Below are positions 1 through 11,519 of a DNA stretch of 64,000 nucleotides, one piece after another (within the stretch, counting starts at the first letter, position 1; each line of letters starts with the position of its first letter). The stretch spans positions 1,860,001 to 1,924,000 of the forward strand of contig CM082583.2 in the NCBI GenBank assembly GCA_040954595.2, given 5' to 3'. The stretch comes from Balanoglossus misakiensis (Eukaryota; Hemichordata). The translations under genes and the position numbers were made by a program. The notes under the pieces were generated by a model. It was not told the origin of the DNA. It ran no database searches and worked only from the letters and a program-made list of their open reading frames with translations.

Positions 1-1058
1 TGTGTTATTATTTAAATATCACCCGGTGATATTTCACACTAAACGTCATCATTTCTTGCGCTGATACCCGGAACTATGTTTATGAAAATCGCGATCTTAA
101 ATGTAAACAAATATAACCCGATACAGGGCCCGGTTTCATGAGATTTGATATACCGGTAGTCAACATCGAAAGTCATGGGGTTCTGATGGCCTCGGACATT
201 TGTTATAAATAAAAGATTTATCTTGTGTGATTGATTTAGAAAAAAAACACGATTGTCAGTTACACCTGTAAACAATACCGCCTTGCTCAGACAGCAGGAA
301 GAGATGTCAAACATCCTCGCCCAATCTTCATCCAAACACGTCGAAAATCGGGCAATTTCACATGTGAAATCTGGTTCGACCAGTTCAAGTACGTGTCAGA
401 TGGAAACGGCGACAAGGGTTGGTATATTTAGCGACGTAGTGATATATGGCGGCTCGTTCAATATCTGTACGTTTCCAGTGCGACGTCGACGGGATCATCC
501 TCCATGACACAGCCCCCGCCACCGTACAAACGACGCCGTCGTGCAGTCAGATATGACTCTCCGTGCTCATCAGAAAATTCACAAAAAATGAGCAGACTTT
601 GAGACTCTTGAACTTTGAAATAAAAGGCCTCTGGCTTTATTTGCAATTTAACTAATTTCATACCGATTTTGAATTTCATCGCAATGTTGATGACGTTCAC
701 TTGTTCGTTGTTGTTGTTGCACCGATTCAAGTTCAATTTTCAGAATGTGTTGTTTTGCATGATGCAGAGCGGTCCTTGAACAATTTACTAGTCTAAAACA
801 TCTTTGACTTACCGATGTTGTCGTTTCCTACCGTTATTTTACATCTTAACAGTTATCCTCATACTTTTACGTAGCCGTACGCTAGCGCTACACTAAAATG
901 GCGGGTCACGTCAACATCATCATGAATGAAGCCGATTTACAATTTTATTAAAATATCAATGCGCTAGGCGGAATAAAATAATTCATAAAAATTGAAAAGT
1001 TCTTGTTTTATTTTTTCATTTTTCTTGTAAATTCCGAGGTTTGAGCATATGATAAATC
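1..1058. other. Intergenic, no gene recognised
   Basis: Short overlapping ORFs on both strands show no recognisable motif and no coherent splice structure. The stretch is AT-rich after about position 600. I see no repeat with a second copy in the window. Confidence 0.4.
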
Positions 1059-1211
1059 GGTTATCGCCCCATATCACCTCTTGTTGGGCCATATTTGCCG
1101 CTCGTGTGGGTTGTGAGCTGCATCACACTCGTCTTCGACTCGTGTGATGCGGCTCACAACCCACACTCACGGCAAATATGGCCCAACAAGAGGTGATATG
1201 GGACGATAACC
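1059..1211. repeat. Foldback (long inverted repeat) element
   Basis: The left arm (about 1059-1131) and right arm (about 1140-1211) are reverse complements over roughly 70 bp with only a few mismatches, separated by a spacer of about 8 bp. Transcribed or extruded, it would form one long hairpin. No transposase is encoded, so it is either a MITE-like element with almost no internal sequence or a local palindrome. The stem motif CATCAC next to TGATGCGG recurs in the foldback at 15714-15820, which hints at related elements. Confidence 0.8.
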
Positions 1212-2153
1212 TCATAATATTGTCACTCGCATAACAAGTGTGACAATGACATTCAGCCAAGATGACTGTAGGCCTACTCAGGCTACAAGTATACATACTG
1301 GATTGATTGACTCGTACTTTTGTAATTCCATGCAGGTGACAACCCAAGCAGTCCATTCTTCGATATCAAATGACGTCAGACGCGCTCAGGCGGCAGTTTC
1401 GTTCGCGTTCAAATTTCCAGATGACGGGCAACTTCAGCAACGTGGTCCAGACAAAGACAGTGCAGACAAAATGCAATGAGGCTGATGAGGCACCATACCT
1501 GATACATGTTACGTGTCTGACGGTTTTAAAGTAAAAATATTCTCGGACAAACTTTTATTGGATGCCGAAGTATTGATTGCCCGTCATCTGGAAATGACAA
1601 CGCCGTTGGTCACATGATTGATAGTAAAGAATTGGACTCCATTAGAAGAGCTCACGGAAGTTGAATTCGAAATGAGTGCTCTTCTTCGCTTTCGTATTTA
1701 GTCACAGTGTTACTATTATTGGCACGACCACTGTTTTCTGTGCGCCTTTTTGACAACAGCTTCATTATACAAAGAATCGACAATTCTGCACTTAATTTGT
1801 TGGCAAACGCTATCGTCATGACTTTGAATCATTCCTGAACTCTGATCTTTTTGCAATTAAACTCAAACAAAATTAAGAATGCATAACGTTTTTGTGAAAA
1901 GAAAACGAGAAGGAACCAATAGAGTATTATTTGCAAATCTGAGTAATGTTTTCCTTCATTCATACCAGATCAATCTTGCTTGATTGTATAATTCATGTCC
2001 TATATTTTCTATATGATCTACATGTAATAGATATCCATCGAAATACCCTGTGATAGTAAAAGGCAAATTGTAAATATTTATGAATACTTCGGGAGCTGCG
2101 CAAGCGCAGATTACATTTGTCAAATCACACTGGGTAGATACAGAGCCTCTTGT
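1212..2153. other. Intergenic, nothing recognised
   Basis: No ORF with recognisable motifs and no structured repeat. The sequence is AT-rich and unremarkable. Confidence 0.35.
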
Positions 2154-2450
2154 CTACGAAAGATGATATTGCTGTGATCCGTCGTTCCTTCCAAGCGTCT
2201 GCAGTATAATGATGACGTCTTCGCGAGAGCGAACTACAGTTGGGTTTAGCGGGCCCAGCAGAGTTTCCAAAATGTTCAGCTCCTTCTTGTAAAGCCCCAG
2301 GAACGGCACCATGTAGGATGCCCAGTCTTGGTCAATTTGCTGGCTCCACCGCTTCCAGTAGAGCTGTCCGTATAACTGATTGCAGCGGGCGGTGCACTGG
2401 TGGTATTCTCCGAATGGCAGAGCTTCAACGCCTCGTACATGTCCTTCGAT
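2154..2450 (-). pseudogene. Unidentified protein-like open frame, possible exon or gene fragment
   Basis: One minus-strand frame stays open for 98 codons between a TAA at 2451-2453 and a TAG at 2154-2156. It has no useful ATG near its start. Its composition is protein-like: mixed aromatic, charged and leucine-rich, with stretches such as YWKRWSQQIDQDWASYM followed by a helical leucine-rich segment ending near LGPLNPTVV. The neighbouring frame just upstream (FDKSKDMYEALKLCHSE) also looks coding, so a frameshift near 2410-2420 may separate two parts of one broken gene. I do not recognise the family. It could equally be a chance open frame. Confidence 0.3.
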
Positions 2451-2843
2451 TTATCGAAAGCTGGAAGAACAATGCGAATAATTGTGTTGTTATATGATGA
2501 GAAAAGGCCAGTTCCCACTGCTGGAACACATTATGTGGATGGCGTTTTTTTCAATAATACTGTAACGAAAATAATGTCGGACTGAGGTCCCAACATTGTC
2601 AAGCCTTAGTGAATGTCGAACCTTGGACAAAACAGTCAACTCAACGGTAGCGTAAACGTAGCACGTTCGAGCCTGGGCGGCGTAGATGAGCTGGAAAATG
2701 CAGTATGAACTGTTAACATACCCAACCAACCTGAGCGTTGCGCTCACACAAATACCAAGAAAAACCTCGGAATTACGATCCGAATACATAACTAAACCTC
2801 TCAGAGGTTACAAAGTGTTCCCACAAGCGTAGAGAAAGGTTTG

Positions 2844-3303
2844 AACGAAAATATAAGAAAGAAAGAGGTAAAGTACGAATTCAGATCACACAACCGACAG
2901 CACGATGCTCACAGTTCAACCGCCATGTCTCGTCTTATGGATGTTAAGGGGAGTCACCATACATGCAGCAAGCCGACGTGATACAAGCTCCACCCCAATC
3001 GTTGAAACACACAAATGTGTGTATATAACTTGTTGTCCAATCAGAATGGCAGATGGTAGCATGATATAATAATAATTTCAAAGTATACATATGTAGGAGT
3101 ACTTCGAAGTGCATACTCCGAGTTCAAAGACCGAGTCGGACTTCTAAGTACGAGTACTCGGACTTGTACACTCCGAGTAGTGGCTGTACTCGGACTTGTA
3201 TACACCGAGTTGCACTCGGTGCTCGGACTTGCGTACTCCGAGTTACATACTGAAAGACAACGGACGGCAAAAATCATGTTTTCATTACTCAAGAAGTCAT
3301 TTA
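2844..3303. repeat. 460-bp direct repeat, copy 1
   Basis: This segment recurs at 5463-5922 (constant offset 2619) with essentially one visible difference: T versus C in the CATGTTT(T/C)CATT stretch. It ends in a cluster of small hairpins built from CTCGGA...TCCGAG (about 3100-3246). The two copies bracket a LINE fragment exactly, so I read them as a very long target-site duplication. A recent tandem duplication of the locus is the alternative. Confidence 0.85.
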
Positions 3304-3420
3304 AATTAAATTAATTATTATTTTATTCATATACAGTAGGCCACCGGCCCAAATGTATACATATGATTGATACACAAGATATGCACGAGGGTGCCCAACA
3401 AAATTAAGCATTTGAGGTTA

Positions 3421-3467
<47 letters not shown>

Positions 3468-5462
3468 TAAGTTGAATCAGCTGCTGTATTTGCTCTTTTC
3501 TTCATAGCATAGAAAATGTATTTAGACAGATTTCGTATCACCGTGCTATTTTCAGACGTACAAAGCAAAACAAATTTTACATAGGATGGTGCAATATAGA
3601 AGTGTGTAGGCAAATATTTGGCCCTTAAATCATCATAAAACGGACATACAATGCAGAAGTGAAATTCGTCTTCAATGACATTCTTGTCACAAAAACAGCA
3701 AATTCTTTCAGGACGATTCAATAAAGGTCTATCAGATTCTATTCGTAAAGAATGTGCAGATACTCTTAAGCGACATAAGGCATTGCGATATTTTTCTTGA
3801 AGTGGAACAGAAAGGTACTTTTCCCGCCCAAATGTACACTTGAGACTACAATAGGTATCCAACTTTGAATACATTGCCAGACCAGCATGCCATTCTTGAA
3901 TAAAAACGTCTTGACATCGCTGTTTAAATAGACTGATAAAAGTATTTATGCACCCAACCCCTTGATTAATCCACACTTCCCCAAAACCTAGTGAAAACAA
4001 TAATTGCTTGACTCCAGAAGCCCAACAATCACGTCCCTTTTCTGCCTCAGAGTGTTGGAAATTATAACAATGGTAGGCAATACGGTAATGTGACATCGTC
4101 AACAATTTGAACCAATATTTGATAACCCTAGTTAGCCTAAATGTGCGAATAGAAAAACGACCAAGTTCGCCCTTGACTGCAAGATTAGCTGTATTGTGTT
4201 TGAGCTTTAAAATAAAACGACAGAAATCATTATGCACTTTTTCAATCTGTTCCCCTGCATGTAACCCCCAAATTTCGCTTCCATACATCATGATGGGTAG
4301 AATCTTCCCATCAAAAACTTTGAAAGCCAGACTCACATCAATACAGTCAAACTTACATAATGCCCGCTTCACATTAAACAGCGCTTTCGTAGCTTGTAAC
4401 GCTAGTTGACCTTGAGCCCGACTCCACAGACCAGAACTGGAAAATAAAATTCCAAGATAGCTGTATGCGGGAACAACCTCTACTCTCTGCCCATTCAAAA
4501 ACCATTTCTCTGTAGATTTAAGTCTACCCGCTTTCCTAAAGACAATAATTTTTTATTTGGAAATATTGACTTTGAGCTTCCATTTGCTAGCATATGAAGA
4601 TAAATTATTTAGTAATCTCTGTAGGCCAATTTGGGTTGTACTAAATAAAGACAAGTCATCAGCGAAAAGGAGAAAAAAGAGTTTCATGGTGGCAATGTGA
4701 ACTCCTGCATATTCATGTTCAACCGAACCCCCCAAGTCGTTAATGAATAGCAGAGGTGACAATATGCTGCCTTGCTGCACTCCCATTTCACACCTGAAGA
4801 AATCTGTAATACCAGCTGGCGAACGAATGCACGCAGTTACATTAGCATACATCGATCGTAAAACAGAAAAAACCTTGCCCTTTAACCCTGCTTTAAATAG
4901 CTTGTAAAATAAAAGACTGTGGTTAATGCGATCAAAAGCTTTTTCAAAATCAATGAAGGCGCAATACAGTCTACCACTCAGATATAAATACCTTGTAATA
5001 ATGGTTTGCAAAATAAAAATATTATCAATAGTTGAGTATTTTTTGCGAAATCCTGCTTGTTGTTCCACTAGAGGAAAATGAATATTCGACCAGGAAAGCA
5101 ATCTCTGATAAATTATATCACTGAAAACCTTGTTAATGGTGGGTAACAATGTGATCCCTCTATAATTATTTACATCTTCCCTGGAGCCTTTTTTGTGAAG
5201 CGGGACAATCAACCCTTGCACCCATTGCTTTGGAAAACAGCCAGTGTTGAGAATTGTCTTAAATATCTGAAGAATCAAATGTTTAAGTTGAATGGGAGAA
5301 TTAATCAATATTTCTGGAGAGATCCCGTCAATCCCCGGGGCTTTGTTAGGTTTCAACCTGGAGAGCGAGTTATTCAATTCATCCATTGTTATATCAGCAT
5401 CAAGCTCAGCTAAGTCTAACTGTATATCCTGAAAGTCGTCCTCAGAGGTCAAACCCTCTAAA
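3304..5462 (-). mobile_element. 5'-truncated non-LTR retrotransposon (LINE)
   Basis: The element runs on the minus strand from 5462 (truncated 5' end, starting inside the RT ORF) to 3304. It carries a reverse transcriptase ORF with one in-frame stop, then a short 3' UTR. On the coding strand that UTR starts with a run of 44 T (3465-3422), has an AATAAA signal at 3327-3322, and ends in an A/T-rich tail touching the direct repeat. No endonuclease (APE) or ORF1 region remains. Both ends abut a 460-bp direct repeat. Motifs place it among APE-type LINEs of the CR1/Jockey/L2 kind. The exact clade cannot be settled by eye. Confidence 0.85.
3467..5455 (-). pseudogene. LINE reverse transcriptase ORF with one premature stop
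   Basis: In order from 5': KPNKAPGIDGISPEIL (RT motif 1), PLHKKGSREDVNNYRGITLL, EQQAGFRKKYST, FIDFEKAFDRINHSLL (first catalytic Asp), MGVQQGSILSPLLF, then FADDLSLFS (catalytic Asp pair). A TAA at 4555-4553 interrupts the same frame. Reading continues through 18 codons (KIIVFRKAGRLK...) into about 343 residues of the LINE C-terminal region (SYLGILF, YGSEIWGL), ending with a Cys-rich stretch before TAA at 3469. One point mutation therefore separates two otherwise intact halves, which indicates a young copy. The first roughly 18 residues of the open frame come from the flanking direct repeat, not the element. Confidence 0.85.
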
Positions 5463-5922
5463 AACGAAAATATAAGAAAGAAAGAGGTAAAGTACGAATT
5501 CAGATCACACAACCGACAGCACGATGCTCACAGTTCAACCGCCATGTCTCGTCTTATGGATGTTAAGGGGAGTCACCATACATGCAGCAAGCCGACGTGA
5601 TACAAGCTCCACCCCAATCGTTGAAACACACAAATGTGTGTATATAACTTGTTGTCCAATCAGAATGGCAGATGGTAGCATGATATAATAATAATTTCAA
5701 AGTATACATATGTAGGAGTACTTCGAAGTGCATACTCCGAGTTCAAAGACCGAGTCGGACTTCTAAGTACGAGTACTCGGACTTGTACACTCCGAGTAGT
5801 GGCTGTACTCGGACTTGTATACACCGAGTTGCACTCGGTGCTCGGACTTGCGTACTCCGAGTTACATACTGAAAGACAACGGACGGCAAAAATCATGTTT
5901 CCATTACTCAAGAAGTCATTTA
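5463..5922. repeat. 460-bp direct repeat, copy 2
   Basis: Second copy of the 2844-3303 segment in the same orientation, directly abutting the truncated 5' end of the LINE. The sequence diverges from copy 1 immediately after the shared CATTTA (AATTAAAT after copy 1, TTGCTTAC after copy 2), which defines the boundary. Confidence 0.85.
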
Positions 5923-6572
5923 TTGCTTACTACCACGATCGGTGTTCGTGATGTCTTGTTGCGCCAGTTTTGAATAGGCATGGGCTTTATACCCATAAAA
6001 ACATTCACAGGGCTAGTTCAAACAGTCACTCCCGGGCGTTCACTAAAGCATAGCACGTAACTGCACTCACACAACCGTTTTTCAAAATAAAAAAATATTA
6101 CGTTTATTTAGACATAAAAACGAAGGGCAAGTATACCGATCACGGAACAATGCGGAAGCGAGTAGTCATATTCATCGGGCGATCATCGGATGAGCGCAGT
6201 GCGACCTCGACCATATTTCAACCGATGACGTCATAGCAGTATTTGCATTTCGATTTCGTTAGCGTACTTTTCACTTAGCTACTAAAATTGACAAACCAAT
6301 GAGCTCCTTATAAAATTCAGTGTAAAATCAGACTTCGATATGATCTAGTAGATAGGAAAGATCAGTATTTAACCAAACGGAAATTACGCGGAGTGTGCAT
6401 TTTGTACATGATACCATACAGCATGTCGAGAGATTGAAAGAAAGTTGAATGTTGCGATACTTTCAAAACCCCTCGATCGATTTGACTGGAAGCTCAGTAT
6501 AAAGTATTCCCACATTTTTATCGCAATATCGAATATTATTTGTGCTTTTAAAAGCTGGCTTTTATTCAACTG
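5923..6572. other. Intergenic, no gene recognised
   Basis: No supported coding sequence. The stretch contains scattered CpG and a TGACGTCAT motif near 6226, but nothing downstream identifies it as a promoter. Confidence 0.35.
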
Positions 6573-6727
6573 TAACTCGGAGTACGCAAGTCCGAGCACC
6601 GAGTGCAACTCGGTGTATACAAGTCCGAGTACAGCCACTACTCGGAGTGTACAAGTCCGAGTACTCGGACTTAGAAGTCCGACTCAGTCTTTGAACTCGG
6701 AGTATGCACTTCGACGTACTCTTACAT
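6573..6727 (-). repeat. Inverted third copy of the CTCGGA/TCCGAG hairpin cluster
   Basis: This segment is the reverse complement of about 3096-3246 (and of its copy at 5715-5865), with several substitutions. It consists of successive short inverted repeats in which CTCGGA and TCCGAG flank a GTAC- or GTATAC-containing core. It appears without the rest of the 460-bp repeat, so the hairpin cluster behaves as a dispersed unit of its own. Confidence 0.75.
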
Positions 6728-6732
6728 ACCTT

Positions 6733-6734
<2 letters not shown>

Positions 6735-6768
<34 letters not shown>

Positions 6769-6875
6769 TGTGTGTGTGTGTGTGTGTGTGTGTACATGTA
6801 TGTATGTATGTATGTATGTATCTTTTCGTCCGTCCGTCTGTCTGTCTTTCTGTCTGTCTGTCTGTCTGTCTGTTC
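6735..6875. repeat. Compound microsatellite (TG)n, (TATG)n, (TCTG)n
   Basis: About 58 bp of TG dinucleotides with one interruption are followed by TATG tetranucleotides and then TCTG/TCCG tetranucleotides. All reading frames through it are low-complexity artefacts. Confidence 0.95.
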
Positions 6876-7264
6876 TTTCTTCCGAATCGACCCAGTCATG
6901 TAGCAAGTCACCGTCACAGCGCAGGACAGCAAGCTGGGCCAAATATAGGTCGGACTCACTCCCTGTAGGTACATTCGAACCCCGAACCAAACTTCACCGC
7001 ATTTATCTTCCCTGTGGACTTGTTAGCTTCATCATTTAGAAACTAAACAAGTGACCTATCGGTCAAAAGAGCTCTGCTGACTTTAACAGTGTAACCTGGG
7101 TAATGATATGAATACCCTAGGTTTTAATTCATAACAATTGTATTCTATTGAACAAAACCAAACATAGACATCACAAGTATTTATCCAAATGCAGCTTGAT
7201 TCATTGTGCTAAAGAAAGAAAGAATTTAATCCTAAAGAACAACATCAAAAGGAAGCACCAAGGT

Positions 7265-7895
7265 TCCAATTTGCATATTCATGACCCCATCAAAATTCCA
7301 ATTAACAAAATCAGGTAGGGGCACCATAACACACATTCCTACCAAATTTCAGCTCCATCGTACATGTAGTTAGTTAGGGAGAAGAAGATTTTTGACCAAA
7401 AATTCTTTTTTAGATCTAATTTGCATATTTATGACCCCACCATATCCAAATTAACAAAATCAGGTAGGGGCACCATAACACACATTCCAACCAAAGTTCA
7501 TCTCCATCGTACATGTAGTTATGGAGAAGAAGATTTGTGACCAGAAATTCTATTTTTAGATCTAATTTGCATATTCATGACCCCATCAAACCCAAATTTA
7601 CAAAATCAGGTAGGGGGACCATAACACACATTCCATACCAAATTTCATCTCCATCGTACATGTAGTTAATGGGAAGAATTTTTGACCGAAAATTCTATTG
7701 TTAGATCTAATTTGCATATTCATGACCCTATCAAATCCAAATTAACAAAATCAGTTAAGGGCACCATAACACACATTCTAACCAAATTTCAGCTAAATAT
7801 GCCAAGTTGTTTTAAAGAAGAAGATTGAAATACCAAAAGTTGACGGACGACGGGCGGACGGACGGACGGACAACGGACGGACACTTATCAACCTA
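7265..7895. repeat. Tandem repeat, about four units of ~147 bp, with GGAC-rich tail
   Basis: The segment AATTTGCATATTCATGACCC starts at 7268, 7420, 7564 and 7709 (spacings 152, 144, 145). Each is followed by AAATCAGGTAGGGGCACC and then a CATCGTACATGTAGTT block, although the last unit is diverged. The array ends in a (GGAC)n-like tail at about 7845-7885, a pattern seen at the 3' ends of some dispersed elements. No coding potential was found. Confidence 0.85.
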
Positions 7896-9227
7896 TTGCT
7901 ACAACTCGGCTGACACAAGTGACAGCAGAGCTAAAAAGCCACTTGGCAAACACATATTGGTCAGGTTCTTTCAACAAATCGTTAACCTTGAATTGGGACA
8001 TTGAGATACATGAGTTCGTCAAAAGCAATGGAAGCACCCGCTCACTTATTTCGGGGACTGCTCAAATTCTGCTATGTCATACACGGGAAAATGCACTGGG
8101 AATACAAAAAACGAAAGTCATTTCCAGCACTACAAAATTTGGAAATTTGCTACAAAAGTGAAGGATTTGGAAGTTCTCTTGAGAAATATAAACAGTATTG
8201 AAATTCATGAGCGGATGTTTGAATGACGTGTTAGTGTGCAATAAAGACTGACTAGAATACCGTTGAAAGCGCACATAATCATTGTTTATTTATTACAAAA
8301 AACAACTAACATTTTCAGAAAAGTTTTTAATTCATTCAAAGGCATAGTCGTCAACACTGAAAAACAATTACATCATCATCAAATAATATCAATAATTGAA
8401 AACCTTCAACATGACGGACGTTCAGCGGCAAGCATCCGGAACCTATACTGAAAGCCCTCATGGATTAATTCTTTGACATAATAGTATATACTGACAATTA
8501 CTGTTCCAGGATTAACCTACCAAAATGCCCTACGCAAGAATCAACAGAAATTCTCTTGGTCACTCGATGAACCGAGCAGTTACCTTTAAAATGAAGGAAA
8601 GGTTTATTCACATCTCTTTAATTGTGTCCGACTGAAAGAATCTTTTGACAGCGAATGGCCCTATAAAGTAAGAGTTCATGCATTGAATTTTACTAAACTT
8701 GTCAGAGATATTGGCGTGCAATTGTTTTATACTGTTTTGCTTTTTATTTTTTTTTATTAATTGTTTTCTATTGAAAATGACCAACCACAATACGCATTTA
8801 CCCATCGTCTCGGTGTCAGTACATACAATACACCAATGTGAAGTTGATTTGTCTTGTAAAGCAAGATACATTTTAATGGTAATCTCAAATCTACATTGCC
8901 TCAATTACATCTATTGACTCAAATAAGTAATGGTCAATTTTCATATACTGTATTGTTTTTTTTTAATCTTTCCAGTTTCTAATCGAAAAGATGTTAATTC
9001 AAATATTAATAGAAGCAAACTTGTCTAATAGCGTTATACATGTATTTTGAAAATACCGCACTCAATCTGGTCAAAATTGATACGGTTCTTGATACGACAG
9101 GGATATACGAGATATTTAGGAGTGTTATGTTAATAAGTGGCTAATTAGCAATTTAACGTATTTCTCAATAGAATTAGCTCTATAAATCTAGACAGAATTT
9201 TTGCAGAATTTTGCAAATATTCTGTGA
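7896..9227. other. Intergenic / probable 3' flank of the NHR gene
   Basis: This lies downstream of the minus-strand NHR gene and probably includes its 3' UTR. Short ORFs here (for example 8001-8201, plus) have no recognisable motif and no splice partners. AT-rich. Confidence 0.35.
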
Positions 9228-11519
9228 TTAACTGCTCTTTTCATTGAGGTCTGACAACATCGCTTTCTTTAACTTTTTGTCTTCTAATTTTATCAGTAAT
9301 CCAGATAAAATAATGCAATTTCGCCTCTTCGTGTACCATTCAAGTTCTTGATTGCTGAACATCGGGTCAAGTTGCGACTTCAGTCCAATTGTTTCAGGTC
9401 AAATGTTGTAGCTCTCAGGTAGGATGTAAACTTGGAAGACAACACGAGCTTTATGAATTACTCCGTCAATAGAGAAGCTGTGGTAGTTTTAAATAGAACA
9501 CAAAATGTTGGGTTAATGTTTATTGAGTCAGTTTGGATGGATTGTTCCTACTGTGTAGATCCAGAGACTCTGTAATTCCTTCCGTCGTGTGAACATTAGC
9601 GTTTGGGATGCGACAAAGTACTGTGGCAAGATTAGTAATGTCTTTCATAGTGTGGTCAGGCATTCTTAAGCGATATCCATTGAGGCTTTTGAGAAATGGC
9701 TGTGTTGTTTTGCAGATATAGCACTCGGTGAACTACAAAGCTCACATCGTAATCTACTCTGCTATAACAGAAACGCCTTTGGTAATTTCATGGCCCCATT
9801 AAAAGTTAAGGCAGAATATCGAAAAGATATAGCTTGACCATTTTAACCGGTTTCTCTCAACAGCTTCAGTTTTCAGCCAATCTCCACGATTGGGATGCCC
9901 TTATAGTTTTTAGAAATTCAATGAGTGTAAAGTTAGCCTGTTACCCTACCTTTCTGCAGTAGCATAGTGATCCTCGGCAGAATATCTAATACTTGGAGAT
10001 AGGAACACTTGCTTTGTGTCAAAGTCAATGACACCACCAGTGCCCGTATTTAAATGTCCAGAGCGTTCGCTTAATTTATTGCCTTGCATGGTGGTATCAC
10101 CTAAAACAAAGTTATTAGACAAGTACATGTATTTTAGAATACGAAGTTAATATTATATGTGTGCTGAAATATTTATTGCACTCGAACATTGTAGTGTAAG
10201 CGGGACAGGATGATGTCAGTGCAGATAATTAAATTCCATAATCTGCATGGCGTTGCATTTTATATCCGAATGACTCCCCAATGCTTCCCAACTTTGAAAA
10301 TTACCTAGAAGACAAATTCTAGAAAAATTAAGTCTGGCATTACTTTGGATAATCTATTCTGAGAGTTTTCTCTGGAAATGCAAAATAAGTGTTTCATACA
10401 CATATTTTTCATTCTAGGGAGAAATAAAATGTAATGTCATTACTTGCCCGCGCTTTCAAAATATCCTACCATGTGAATGATGTTTTCGATATGAGTCTGA
10501 CTATGATGGAATTTAAATATAATACTGACAATGTTGTTAAACCACCAGCGATTTATAATTTGTTCTATTAGTATACACTATTCCAAAGCACCCCCTTGTC
10601 GATTTCCTGAACGGGATAACACTTATAATGTTAGTCTCTGTAGATATATAATAGTTTAGAGTGGCGACATAGTGTTGGTATAAACTGACCTGGTTGTAGA
10701 AGATCTCCAGATACAAGTATGCTTTTAACTGCATTTTTCGTTGTTCCGTGGAAAGCTCGATGCCATTTTTTATATACGTTCAGCACGTCCACACGAGGAT
10801 GAACCCTAAAAATGTACGACGTAAATATAGGAATTTCGTTGAAAAAGGACTAACCCAGCTCATATATGTCATGTTTTTCCCAATGTTATTATAAAAATAT
10901 TTGCAAGGTGAATATATACGGTGTATCTCAAAATGGAGACTTGGGGTAGTTGAAGATGCATGCACAAGTCATTTACTCTAACGCTTATAACACATGCATC
11001 ACACAGCTACCAAAGATATCAAAAAGCAGGTTTTACAGATTTCACACATTGCAACTATATGGAAATAAAAAACTGAGCAGTACACTGTAGACTTTCATTA
11101 ATTGTCAGAATCAACACCTATTTAACACCCACGAGGTCCCAATGACATTTAAACATAAAACCAACGGTGAAAACTGACACTATCCAAATTACTTGTTGGA
11201 TAAGAAACTGTGGATTTGAAATATGATCTGTGACGAAGAAATGTTCTTATCAAAGAGAATTATTGCCTGAATAAATGGTTTACGGGTCCTCGTGACAGGA
11301 GATCATTTGCCCTCCTGCGTTGGGCAAATGTCCCCTTGCACTCGGGTCCATAACCCATGTAGTCCATGCAATAGTGTATAAATACTCACTTTATACCAAA
11401 TCGATACCATCCGATTGGTAGTGCATATAATGCCGGAGGTTCACCACGTTCGTAATACTGGTCATCGCCATGGCACACATGACAGTAACACTTGTCGAAC
11501 TTGGCATTAAAGAGTTTAT
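9228..11519 (-). other. C-terminal H-G-T module of the NHR protein (possible ADP-ribosyltransferase-like fold)
   Basis: Exons 11519-11390, 10805-10690, 10100-9950 and 9477-9228 encode a Cys-rich start (KCYCHVCHGDDQYYERG), ALPIGWYRFGIKV, then WHRAFHGTTKNAVKSIL..GDLLQPGD, KLSERSGH, FDTKQVFLSPSIRYSAEDHY, RVVFQVYILPESY and, beyond the TGA, PMFSNQELEWYTKRR and LSGLLIKL. HGT followed by a helix and G, then a phenylalanine/tyrosine strand with S..I.YS...Y, resembles the order of motifs in PARP-type ADP-ribosyltransferases. That fold assignment is inference. A family-typical catalytic Glu was not identified. Confidence 0.5.

Noticed and set aside
2844-5922. LTR retrotransposon (direct repeats around an RT)
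   Set aside because: The RT motifs are of the non-LTR (LINE) kind, there is no integrase, protease or RNase H order, the repeats lack TG...CA ends, and the RT is truncated exactly at the repeat.
6445-7039. ORFs across the TG/TATG/TCTG microsatellite on both strands
   Set aside because: They translate to pure dipeptide or tetrapeptide repeats and overlap each other in every frame.
9399-9401. TGA read as selenocysteine
   Set aside because: The position is expected to be Gly in this family as I recall it, the protein has no selenoenzyme features, and no SECIS-like hairpin was identified. A point mutation is simpler.
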